The notes below the pieces were generated by a model. The model was not told the origin of the DNA. It did no database searches and was given only the letters and a program-made list of their open reading frames with translations. Positions 1 through 7,449 of a stretch of 64,000 nucleotides of DNA are shown one piece after another (the stretch's first letter is position 1; each line of letters opens with the position of its first letter). The DNA lies in assembly GCA_963663945.1 (NCBI GenBank), contig OY760687.1, forward strand, positions 372,001 to 436,000, in the 5' to 3' direction. A program made the translations under genes and the position numbers. This DNA is from Bin87 sp963663945. Lineage in GTDB: Bacteria > Chloroflexota > Dehalococcoidia > Lucifugimonadales > UBA3495.

Positions 1-532
1 CAACGGCCTCAAACACGTCCTGGATGTTGACGTCGCGGCCCTCGAACTGGCCGGGCATGATGCTGCCGCCGTAGACGAAAACGGCGGGGATATTCAGGCG
101 GGCGATGGCCATCATACAGCCCGGCATGTTCTTGTCGCAGCCGGCCACGGTGACCAGGCCGTCCATGCGCTCGCCGAAGGTAACCGTTTCGATTGAGTCG
201 GCGATGACCTCCCGGCTCACCAGCGACGCCTTCATCCCCTCGGTGCCCATGGAGATGCCGTCGCTGACGGTGATGGTGCCGAACTGGAAGGGCGTGCCCT
301 CACCTATCCGGATGCCTTCTTTGACGGCGGCGGTGATCCGGTCCAGGTGCACGTTGCAGGGCGTAACGTCGCTGGCCAGGTTGGCGATGGCGACGAAAGG
401 CTTGTCCAGATCCTCGTAGGTGAGGCCCATGGCCATGAGCATGGCGCGGGCCGGCGCTCGCTCGGGCCCGTCGGTGATGTCGCTGCTGCGGTGCTTGAGC
501 AGGGCTCGCGGGCTGCGTGTGGTAATAGTCAA
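1..532 (-). CDS. ilvD: dihydroxy-acid dehydratase, N-terminal part (cut by window edge)
   Basis: Dihydroxy-acid dehydratase makes the 2-oxo acid precursors of valine, isoleucine and pantothenate, using an iron-sulfur cluster. About 177 residues are visible on the reverse strand; the rest lies left of the window. Recognisable blocks are TPCNVHLDRI, the cluster-ligand region GCDKNMPGCMMA and VYGGSIMPG, all characteristic of IlvD/Edd. No ATG fits: the reading frame opens with TTG at 530-532, preceded by GAGGAGG at proper spacing, so I take TTG as the start. It lies 95 bases downstream of the alcohol dehydrogenase gene on the same strand and may be cotranscribed. Family assignment is firm; the start is inferred from the ribosome site. 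Confidence 0.93.
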   Translation of the reverse strand, partial: MTITTRSPRALLKHRSSDITDGPERAPARAMLMAMGLTYEDLDKPFVAIANLASDVTPCNVHLDRITAAVKEGIRIGEGTPFQFGTITVSDGISMGTEGMKASLVSREVIADSIETVTFGERMDGLVTVAGCDKNMPGCMMAIARLNIPAVFVYGGSIMPGQFEGRDVNIQDVFEAV

Positions 533-627
533 AACGGCCTCCTCAACGGGACTGAAACCCGCCGTGAACGATCAAGTGGGTCGTTCGATTATAGATTGGC
601 CCTGCGGTAGCGGCAACCGAACCATCT

Positions 628-1647
628 TTACAGTTGCACCACCATCTGCAGCTCGCTGGTGGGGTGGCACAGCGCCTCGAATGCTCCCTGGATGCCCTCC
701 AGCGGCACGAAGTTGGTGCCCGACAGCATGTGCTCCACGGACACTCGTCCGGTTCGCATCAGCTCCAGCGCGATGCGCCAGTCCTCCGGCAGCGTGCCGA
801 ACGACGACTGCATCCGCACCTCGCGAGCCATCCAGTTGGGCGGCACGACCGGCGTGGGCTCCCACGCGATGGCGATCATCACCACCTGCCCGCCCCGGGC
901 GCACAGGTCCAGTCCCTGTTCCAGCGTCGACGGCGCGGCGGCGCACTCGAACACCACCTGCGGCCCGGTCCCGCCGGTCAATTCGACCACCCGCTCGGCA
1001 AAATCGCCGTCAAGGGGGTTGAGCACCGCGTCCGCGCCCAGTTGGCGGGCGGCCTCTGCGCGCCCTGGCGCCGGCTCGGACACGATCACGGTGGTTGCCC
1101 CAGCGGCTCGCACCGTTTGCATGCACAACAGGCCGATGGGGCCGGCGCCCAGCACCAGCACGGCGTCGCCGAGCTTGATGTCGGACAGGCGCACCGCATG
1201 GACGGTGACCGCGCAGGGTTCGCAGAGCGCCGCCTGCTCGTCGGTCACGTCGTCCGGAACCGGCGTCGGCTCCCACTCGTCCAGCAGCACAAACTCGGCG
1301 TAGCCGCGCGGCCGAGCGTTCTGCTGGAAGCCCATCGTCCGGTAGTTGAACCGGGGGTTCGTGCGCGTCGCCGAGCCGCCGCCCGGCGGGGGATGCCCGC
1401 CGCCGCCGACCACGCGATCGCCCACCTGCCAGCGGCCGACGCCCGGCCCGACGTCGACGATGGCGCCGGTGTATTCGTGGCCCATCACCGAGCCCGGGTG
1501 AGCCAGGTCGTACATGAAAGCATGCACATCCGTCCCGCAGATGGCGGAGTATTTCACCCGCATCACCACCTGGTTCGGGCCAGGAGTGGGGTCGGGCAAC
1601 TCCTCCACCTGCAATACCTGCTCACCCTTGTAAACGGCAGCGCGCAT
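628..1647 (-). CDS. zinc-dependent medium-chain alcohol dehydrogenase
   Basis: A 339-residue MDR-family dehydrogenase that would oxidise a secondary alcohol or polyol with NAD(P). The catalytic zinc site is visible as Cys37 (ICGTD) and the GHE motif at 56-58; a Rossmann glycine motif VLGAGPIG follows. The loop that carries four structural-zinc cysteines in many relatives is replaced here by a Gly/Pro-rich stretch around residues 78-90, so the structural zinc is probably absent. Start is ATG at 1647 behind GGAGGGATG; the open frame runs on to 2259 but the upstream part overlaps a real gene on the other strand. The substrate cannot be told from sequence. Confidence 0.9.
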   Translation of the reverse strand: MRAAVYKGEQVLQVEELPDPTPGPNQVVMRVKYSAICGTDVHAFMYDLAHPGSVMGHEYTGAIVDVGPGVGRWQVGDRVVGGGGHPPPGGGSATRTNPRFNYRTMGFQQNARPRGYAEFVLLDEWEPTPVPDDVTDEQAALCEPCAVTVHAVRLSDIKLGDAVLVLGAGPIGLLCMQTVRAAGATTVIVSEPAPGRAEAARQLGADAVLNPLDGDFAERVVELTGGTGPQVVFECAAAPSTLEQGLDLCARGGQVVMIAIAWEPTPVVPPNWMAREVRMQSSFGTLPEDWRIALELMRTGRVSVEHMLSGTNFVPLEGIQGAFEALCHPTSELQMVVQL

Positions 1648-1767
1648 GGCAACATCCCTCCGGTGCCTGGTTGGTGGCGCAAGGATAGCACAGGGCGCCC
1701 GGGCGGCTGCTACAATCGTGACGGGCCGGGAAAGCACATCTCGCAATTGAGTGTCCAAGGAGAACTC

Positions 1768-2340
1768 ATGGCCAGCAATCCAAACGAGAGGGACAACATC
1801 GTCGATTTGGCCCAAACGATTTATGACGCTGAAATCCGGCATCTGGTCGAGCCGGGACACCATGGGGAGTACGTTACTCTGGACGTCAAAACCGGAGAGT
1901 ACGAGGTTGACGTCGACGACCTGGCGGCGAACTTCAGAATGCTTGAGCGCCATCCGCCAGAAAACCTGTTTACCTTCCGCATCGGCTACAAAGCATTCGG
2001 CACTTTCGGCATGCGGGCCAGGCCGGTGTCCGACGATGAAGCCGGAGTTGCTGATCGGAGGACGAGCCAAACTCCCGCTCCCGCTCCCGGTCAAGAGCAC
2101 TCGGTAGTGAGCCAGGCTTTCGCAATTTACGACGCCAAAATCCGCCATCTGGTCGAACCGGAACACCACGGGGAGTACCTTACGCTGGATGTCAAAACCG
2201 GCGAGTATGAGTTTGACGCCGATACCCTGGCGGCGAACTTCAGGATGCTGGAACGGCATTCACCGGAGACATTGGTTTCACTGCGCATCGGTTTTCCAGC
2301 ATTCGGCACGTTCGTCGGATGGAGGGGGGTTTTCCCGTGA
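1768..2340 (+). CDS. tandem-duplicated small protein, partner of retropepsin-like gene
   Basis: A 190-residue protein made of two near-identical copies of one unit. Each copy starts IYDA(E/K)IRHLVEP, continues HHGEY(V/L)TLDVKTGEYE and LAANFRMLERH, and ends near FGTF; copy 1 spans about residues 16-82 and copy 2 about 117-184, joined by a proline-rich linker. From memory, single-unit versions occur widely next to clan AA aspartic protease genes in cyanobacteria and Chloroflexota; no function is known to me. Start is ATG at 1768 with AAGGAGA upstream. The stop overlaps the GTG start of the next gene, so the two are translationally coupled. Function unknown; possibly a substrate, regulator or antitoxin-like partner of the protease (inference). 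Confidence 0.8.
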   Translation: MASNPNERDNIVDLAQTIYDAEIRHLVEPGHHGEYVTLDVKTGEYEVDVDDLAANFRMLERHPPENLFTFRIGYKAFGTFGMRARPVSDDEAGVADRRTSQTPAPAPGQEHSVVSQAFAIYDAKIRHLVEPEHHGEYLTLDVKTGEYEFDADTLAANFRMLERHSPETLVSLRIGFPAFGTFVGWRGVFP

Positions 2341-2711
2341 CCACCGGTCATATTGATCAACATGGGCGCCCGGTGGTTCCCGTCGACTTGTTTGATCATC
2401 AGGGTCGGTTGCACCGTGTGGAGGCCATGATCGACACCAGTTCCGATGACTTTTTGACCCTCCCTGCGCACTTGGTGCAGCGCATGGGGCTAGTTTGGGC
2501 CAGCCGGATGCCGATGCAGGTGGCCACCTCGGAGTGGGCACAGTTTCACATCTATGCGGCAGACGTACTGTGGCTCGGCAATCGCTTACCCCTCCGCGTC
2601 CTGCAAACGCAATCCGAAATCCTGGTGGGAACCCGCCTTCTCTGGGAAAGCCAATTGACGGTGCAGTTTTGGGAAGGTGGCGCGGTCAACGTCCAGCCAC
2701 GCAGCCCGTAG
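2337..2711 (+). CDS. retropepsin-like (clan AA) aspartic protease
   Basis: A 124-residue single-domain aspartic protease-like protein. The active-site motif appears as IDTS (Asp-Thr-Ser in place of the usual Asp-Thr-Gly) followed by FLTLPAHLVQRMGL, and a second conserved strand reads ILVGTRLL, the pattern of bacterial clan AA proteases that work as dimers. Two starts are possible: ATG at 2319 and GTG at 2337. A GGAGGGGGG ribosome site at 2321-2329 is correctly spaced only for GTG 2337, which also gives a 4-base GTGA overlap with the upstream stop. Its partner is the duplicated protein upstream. Proteolytic activity is inferred, not certain, because of the DTS variant. Confidence 0.75.
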   Translation: MTTGHIDQHGRPVVPVDLFDHQGRLHRVEAMIDTSSDDFLTLPAHLVQRMGLVWASRMPMQVATSEWAQFHIYAADVLWLGNRLPLRVLQTQSEILVGTRLLWESQLTVQFWEGGAVNVQPRSP

Positions 2712-2840
2712 CTCGATGGCGCCACAGTCGCTTCGCCCTTGCGCCTGCCGCCAAAGTACGCTAGCATTTTTCCCGAATTCATCCCGTCAATGACGGGTAA
2801 TCGCCCCATGATGTCATCACCTCAAAGGAGACTGCCCACG

Positions 2841-3311
2841 ATGTTCAATCCCATCGCCGCCCTGAAGCCGCGCACGGCCCACGCCCACTGCGACATCCCC
2901 TGCGGCATCTATGACCCGTTGGTCGCCAAGATTGCCGCACAGACCGTGCAGAAGATGGTCCTCCGCATGCAGAACCTGGAGGCCCCGCAGCCCGGAGCCC
3001 CGGCCGCAGACCGCCAGACCTTCGCCAACACCTTCTCCCGCTACGTCACCGTCAAGGAAGAGCACGCCGAGAAGTGCAAGGAAGAGCTGCGCATCCTCTG
3101 GGCCGACTACGCCTGGCCCGGCACCGACGCCAATGAGATCGCCGGCAAGTTCAACGCCGCCCTCAAGCTGGCCGGCCAGTGCAAGCAGACCGTCAGCATG
3201 GAGAACGCCGAGGCCCTGGTCGCCGCCTGTGACGACATCGCCAGCGCCTTCTGGGGCACCAAGAACGTTGACTACAGCGACCCCAACGCGGCCGCCCGCT
3301 ACGGCACCTAA
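2841..3311 (+). CDS. sodN: nickel superoxide dismutase
   Basis: Disproportionates superoxide using a nickel ion held by an N-terminal hook. The hook HCDIPCGIYDP is seen at residues 16-26: His16, Cys17 and Cys21 become His1, Cys2 and Cys6 after removal of a 15-residue propeptide. Total length is 156 residues, right for a SodN precursor. The frame opens further upstream, but ATG at 2841 is preceded by AAAGGAG and gives the usual short leader. The propeptide needs a dedicated maturation protease (SodX/CbiX type), which is not in this window. A small hairpin with stem CCCGTC at 2783-2797 lies in the leader and could be regulatory. No signal peptide is visible. Confidence 0.95.
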   Translation: MFNPIAALKPRTAHAHCDIPCGIYDPLVAKIAAQTVQKMVLRMQNLEAPQPGAPAADRQTFANTFSRYVTVKEEHAEKCKEELRILWADYAWPGTDANEIAGKFNAALKLAGQCKQTVSMENAEALVAACDDIASAFWGTKNVDYSDPNAAARYGT

Positions 3312-3337
3312 GCCGCAGAAGACATAGCGATCCATGC

Positions 3338-3365
3338 GTAGGGGCGAATGATCATTCGCCCCTAC
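3338..3365. repeat. 28-bp perfect palindrome, GGGGCGAAT family
   Basis: A perfect 28-bp palindrome with arms containing GGGGCGAATGA sits between the convergent ends of sodN and recQ and contains the recQ stop codon. Related copies occur at 5578-5605, 21329-21355 and 62643-62668. It is followed by CTTTT on the plus strand, so it may also stop transcription of sodN. Confidence 0.85.
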
Positions 3366-5566
3366 ACTTTTGCCTCTTGAAGGGCAAGTCGGACCAGGCG
3401 GATCTCATCGTAGGAATAGTCATCTCCGAGCAAGTCTTTCACCGGCGCCAGCCGGTCAGAGTCGGTCACTTGCAAGGCGGTCTCGATGCGCTCAGTCCGT
3501 TCCCTTGCTGGTAGCAGAGGCGTCAGGTCTACAGTTTTGCCGGCTTTTACGATTCGCTCGACGTGAGCCATGACTGTCCCATGCGTCAATCCGCGCGATG
3601 TGGCAATTTCGGCGATGGTCAATCCCTGTTGCAACAATTGATGTGTCCGGTTGTGAGTGTCCGTCAGCCGTCTATCGTCGGCAATATGGCCGGTTGTAGA
3701 TCGAGGTGCACCAACATCGCCAGGCACAGGAAGTAGGTGGTCCTCCGAAGCCGGCCGGATGCTGTTCACGTGCTCCCGGATCACCGCTAGAAACGCTTCT
3801 CCGTACCGTTCCAACTTGGCTGGCCCCACGCCTGAAACCCGGAGCATTTCCTGCGTCGTAACTGGACTGGCGGCAGCCAGGCGCCGAAGCGTCACGTCGC
3901 CGAATACGACAAACGCCGGTACTCCTTCCTCGTCGGCCAATCGCCGGCGCAAAGCGCGCAGCTGATCAAAAAGAGCGTTGTCGATGGCGTCGGCGGCGCC
4001 ACCACGGCCCGTCAGGGAAGGCTTCGCCCGTGTGGTGGCCTCGGGGATTCGCAACTCCAGTGTCAAAGGGTCCTGGCCGCGCAGCCACGCCCGGCCTTCT
4101 TTAGTGAGGCTGAGGGTGGCATACTTCCCTTCGGCCTTGGCGAGCAGGCCGCGCTCGACCAGGCCATCGGCGACACGACGCAAGCCGTCGCGGTCGTAGT
4201 CGTCAACAATCCCGAACACCGTTAGCTTGTCGTGCTCCAGCTCGCGGACCCGCTTGAGGTTTTTGCCCAGCAGCACGTTGCCCACGTGAGCGAAGCCAAA
4301 CCGTTCGCCCGTGCGGATAACCGCCGACATCACCTTCTGAGCGACCACGGTGACATCGACTGCTTGACGCTGCGCCAGGCAGGTGTCACAGTTTCCGCAC
4401 GCTTCGCGGGTCTCCGTTTCGCCGAAGTATTGCAGCAGGTACCGGCGGCGGCAGGTGCTCAGCCGGCAGAAGTCGACCATCTGCTGAAGCTGCCTTTCCG
4501 CCACGGTGCGGGCTTCACCGGTCATGCCCTGGATGAAGTACTCCTGCTTGGCGCGGTCGCCCTCGTTGAAGAACAGCACGCATTCGCTGGGCAACCCGTC
4601 CCGGCCGGCTCGGCCCGTTTCCTGGTAGTAGCCCTCGATTGACTTGGGCAGGGTGTAGTGGGCCACCAACCGGATGTCCGGCTTGTCGATCCCCATGCCG
4701 AACGCGATGGTGGCGGCCACTATGGGAACGTCGCCGTCGATAAACCGTTCCTGCGTCAGCCGCCGGGTGCGCGCATCCAGTCCCGCGTGGTAGGCCACCG
4801 CGGGATGCCCGGCGCTGGTGAGCCGATCTGCCAGTTCCTCGGTGTCCTTGCGGGAGAAGCAGTACACAATCGCGGACTGCCCTTTGCGCTCCTCCAGCAA
4901 GGCCAGTAACGCATCCCCGGCTCCCGCTCCCGGCTCTACGCGGTAGGTCAGGTTCGGCCGGTCGAATCCGGACACGAACCGGCGACAATCGTCCAGACGC
5001 AGTTGCTCGACGATATCCCGCTGCACCCGCTCGGTGGCGGTGGCCGTCAGCGCCATCACCGGCGTTTGCGGGAAGAGCGCTCGTAACTCAGCAAGGGTGC
5101 GGTAATCGGGGCGGAAATCGTGGCCCCACTCGCTGATGCAATGCGCCTCGTCGATGGCGATCATCCGCAGGTCCAGCGTACCCAGGAACCGCCGGAATCC
5201 TGGCATGCTGACCCGCTCGGGCGCGACGTACAGCAGCCTCACCGCTCCGGCCTGTGCGCCGCGTTCAACTTCGGCGGCGGTCCGGTTGTCGAGCGTGCTG
5301 TTCAGGAAGTCGGCAGGGATGCCATTGGCGCGCAGGCCGTCCACCTGGTCCTTCATCAACGCGATCAGCGGCGAGATCACCAGCGTCACGCCGCCCGTCG
5401 CCAAGGCCGGCAACTGGTAGCAGAGGGACTTTCCGCCGCCGGTGGGCATCACCACCAGGCTGTTCCTACCGGCCAGCGCGTTGGAGATTATCTCCTCCTG
5501 GCCCGGACGGAACTGGTCGTAACCAAAATGCCGCTTGAGAAGGACGTGTACGTCTGTGGTCGTCAT
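3362..5566 (-). CDS. recQ: ATP-dependent DNA helicase RecQ
   Basis: A 734-residue 3'-5' DNA helicase for repair and recombination. Walker A PTGGGKS is at about 41-47 and the DEAH box at 139-142 (IDEAHCISEWGHDFRP). Helicase motif VI reads GRAGRDG. The zinc site is seen as CRRRYLLQYFGE followed by ACGNCDTC near residue 390. A winged-helix RQC region follows, then an HRDC domain (about 525-600), and a C-terminal helix-turn-helix of the Helicase-C-terminal type (LTIAEIATSRGLTHGTVMAH). This is the full architecture of long RecQ proteins. Start is ATG at 5566; palindromes of one repeat family flank the gene on both sides. Confidence 0.97.
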   Translation of the reverse strand: MTTTDVHVLLKRHFGYDQFRPGQEEIISNALAGRNSLVVMPTGGGKSLCYQLPALATGGVTLVISPLIALMKDQVDGLRANGIPADFLNSTLDNRTAAEVERGAQAGAVRLLYVAPERVSMPGFRRFLGTLDLRMIAIDEAHCISEWGHDFRPDYRTLAELRALFPQTPVMALTATATERVQRDIVEQLRLDDCRRFVSGFDRPNLTYRVEPGAGAGDALLALLEERKGQSAIVYCFSRKDTEELADRLTSAGHPAVAYHAGLDARTRRLTQERFIDGDVPIVAATIAFGMGIDKPDIRLVAHYTLPKSIEGYYQETGRAGRDGLPSECVLFFNEGDRAKQEYFIQGMTGEARTVAERQLQQMVDFCRLSTCRRRYLLQYFGETETREACGNCDTCLAQRQAVDVTVVAQKVMSAVIRTGERFGFAHVGNVLLGKNLKRVRELEHDKLTVFGIVDDYDRDGLRRVADGLVERGLLAKAEGKYATLSLTKEGRAWLRGQDPLTLELRIPEATTRAKPSLTGRGGAADAIDNALFDQLRALRRRLADEEGVPAFVVFGDVTLRRLAAASPVTTQEMLRVSGVGPAKLERYGEAFLAVIREHVNSIRPASEDHLLPVPGDVGAPRSTTGHIADDRRLTDTHNRTHQLLQQGLTIAEIATSRGLTHGTVMAHVERIVKAGKTVDLTPLLPARERTERIETALQVTDSDRLAPVKDLLGDDYSYDEIRLVRLALQEAKV

Positions 5567-5577
5567 GCCGAAAATTC

Positions 5578-5605
5578 GTCGGGGCGAATGACCATTCGCC
5601 CCGAC
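5578..5605. repeat. 28-bp palindrome, GGGGCGAAT family
   Basis: Second copy of the family, with arms GTCGGGGCGAATG and CATTCGCCCCGAC and a single mismatch at the centre. It lies just upstream of recQ and downstream of the next plus-strand coordinates, between recQ and hemL. Confidence 0.85.
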
Positions 5606-5654
5606 ACCTCATTCACAGAGTAGAGTCTGATCGCTCCGTCTAGTGACCAGGAAA

Positions 5655-6941
5655 CTATCCCAGAGCCGCCAGAGCTTCGCCCACAACCTCGATCGTCCGA
5701 TCGATGTCCTCATTGATGTGAGCGATGGACACGAACCCCGCCTCAAACTGGGACGGCGCGATGTACACGCCCCGGTCCAGCAGCGCGTGCATGTAACGCC
5801 CGTAGGCCGCCGTGTCCGACTGCTCCACCTCAGCCAGCGCCGACACCGGCCCGGCGTTGAAGAAACCGGTGAACATCGACGCCACCCGGTTGATGGTGGA
5901 CGGCACCTCCGCACGGGCGAATGCTGCGCTCACCCCGTCGGTGAGGCGCACCGCCGTTGCCTCCAGTTGCTCGTATACGCCCGGACGCTGCAGTTCGGTC
6001 AGCGTGGCCACGCCGGCGGCAACGGCCAGCGGGTTACCGGAGAGGGTGCCCGCTTGGTACATGGGACCCAGCGGCGCAACCTGCTGCATGACTTCGGTGC
6101 GGCCGCCGTACGCGCCCACGGGCAGCCCGCCGCCGATGATCTTGCCCATGGTCGTGATATCCGGCGTGACTCCGAAGAGCGTTTGCGCCCCGCCGTAAGC
6201 CACCCGAAAGCCGGTGATGACCTCGTCGAATATCAGCAGCGCGCCGTTGGCATCCGTGAGTCGCCGCAGTCCCTCCATGAACCCGTCCGCCGGCGGCACC
6301 ACACCCATGTTGCCCGCCACCGGCTCCACGATGACCGCGGCGATGCCGTCCGGCCAGGCGTCGAACAGGCCTTCCACGGAGCCAATATCATTGAAGGTGG
6401 CGATGAGCGTTTCCGCAGCATAGGCTTCCGGCACGCCGGCGCTGGTGGGAACCCCGTGGGTCAGCGCGCCGGAACCGGCAGCCACCAGCAGGCCATCGGC
6501 GTGTCCGTGGTAGTTGCCGGCGAACTTGACGATCTTGTCGCGGCCGGTGTACGCCCGGGCCAGGCGCAGCGCGGTCATGCACGCTTCGGTGCCGGAGTTG
6601 ACCAGTCGCACCTGATCCACCGAAGGCAGGGCGGCGCAGATCATCTCGGCCAGTTCAACCTCCTGCTCTACCGGCGCCCCGAAAGAGGTGCCGTCCGCAG
6701 CAGCCCGCTGCACCGCCTCCACCACGGCCGGATGGGCATGGCCCAACGCCAGCGGTCCCCAGGATCCCAGGTAGTCGATGTACTCGTTGCCGTCCACGTC
6801 CCACACGTGAGCGCCGGCGCCGCGCGCGATGAACGGCGGCGTGCCCTCCACCGCACGGAAGGACCGCACCGGGCTATTCACTCCGCCGGGGATCACCCGT
6901 TGCGCCTGTTCGAAAAGCTGCTGGGACCTGCCTTGCTCCAT
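5655..6941 (-). CDS. hemL: glutamate-1-semialdehyde 2,1-aminomutase
   Basis: Converts glutamate-1-semialdehyde into 5-aminolevulinate, the second step of the C5 route of tetrapyrrole synthesis, with pyridoxal phosphate. At 428 residues it has the usual length. The cofactor lysine is Lys267 in TTMGKIIGGGLPVGAYGG, and the aspartate motif LLIFDEVITGFR precedes it. NSGTEACMTALRLARAYTGR near 115-134 is diagnostic of the HemL clade of class III aminotransferases. It is separate from the main heme operon (12-21 kb) but completes that pathway together with hemA. Start is ATG at 6941, with GAGGAGAC upstream. Confidence 0.97.
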   Translation of the reverse strand: MEQGRSQQLFEQAQRVIPGGVNSPVRSFRAVEGTPPFIARGAGAHVWDVDGNEYIDYLGSWGPLALGHAHPAVVEAVQRAAADGTSFGAPVEQEVELAEMICAALPSVDQVRLVNSGTEACMTALRLARAYTGRDKIVKFAGNYHGHADGLLVAAGSGALTHGVPTSAGVPEAYAAETLIATFNDIGSVEGLFDAWPDGIAAVIVEPVAGNMGVVPPADGFMEGLRRLTDANGALLIFDEVITGFRVAYGGAQTLFGVTPDITTMGKIIGGGLPVGAYGGRTEVMQQVAPLGPMYQAGTLSGNPLAVAAGVATLTELQRPGVYEQLEATAVRLTDGVSAAFARAEVPSTINRVASMFTGFFNAGPVSALAEVEQSDTAAYGRYMHALLDRGVYIAPSQFEAGFVSIAHINEDIDRTIEVVGEALAALG

Positions 6942-7144
6942 TGTGGATGTCTCCTCGGTTGTAACTGACCGTGCGTGATGCCACGGTCCAGCCGGCGTCG
7001 CCCATCGTACAGCGCGTGGTGGTGAAATGCCATACCGCCAAGCGGCAGCGGGAGGTCGCTTCGCACTGCACGTGAGGGCCGTTTTGAAAGGGCAGCAGGC
7101 GCCCCGACGGCCTCGACGTTCCGACGATCGCCATCAGGGCCAGC

Positions 7145-7253
7145 GTGCCGGCGCCGTACGACACGGCGCTGGTGCGGTTCGTCCTCAAGCAGCTGGAGAA
7201 AACAGAACGGGCCGAGCAGGTTGGTGCTGGCCCGAAAGGTGCGGAGTGGCGGA
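7145..7253 (+). repeat. degenerate ~108-bp direct repeat, copy 1
   Basis: This stretch aligns with 11618-11724 at roughly 75% identity in the same orientation. Here one frame reads APYDTALVRFVLKQLEKTERA and runs to a stop at 7279, so it looks like the end of a lost gene; a TGA at 7085 closes that frame upstream. In the second copy the frame is broken. The two copies bracket the HEPN gene and the IS21 element. I do not recognise the parent gene. The rest of the 6942-7449 gap holds nothing else I can name apart from the hairpin at 7367-7398. Confidence 0.6.
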
Positions 7254-7366
7254 TCATCAACCGCAGGCCGTCAGGATAAACTAACATGGCTGGGTTCGGT
7301 GTGCGTTCATCACAGCTCAGAGTACAATTACGTTGGTGCACGCTGGGTTTGCTACTATGCCAAAAA

Positions 7367-7398
7367 GAAGGCCGGGCAGGAGAACCTGCCCGGCCTTC
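7367..7398 (-). terminator. 14-bp hairpin with T-run on minus strand
   Basis: GAAGGCCGGGCAGG pairs perfectly with CCTGCCCGGCCTTC across a 4-base loop. On the minus strand the stem is followed by TTTTTG, the form of a Rho-independent terminator. No minus-strand gene ends here now, so it may be a relic from before the accessory genes arrived. Confidence 0.55.
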
Positions 7399-7449
7399 AA
7401 ATCCACGTGCGTACTGAAGTCTTCATTTGTAATTTCCCAGAGGCGAAAT

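Noticed and set aside
634..2340. A 568-codon plus-strand open frame across the alcohol dehydrogenase
   Set aside because: Its first two thirds are the shadow of the dehydrogenase on the other strand; only the part from ATG 1768 shows real protein features.
5643..6968. A 441-codon plus-strand frame opposite hemL
   Set aside because: Antisense shadow; no family features, while the minus strand gives a full HemL.
7022..7281. A second selenocysteine TGA at 7085
   Set aside because: The sequence before the TGA contains another stop (7073-7075) and shows no family similarity, so it is simply a decayed gene end.
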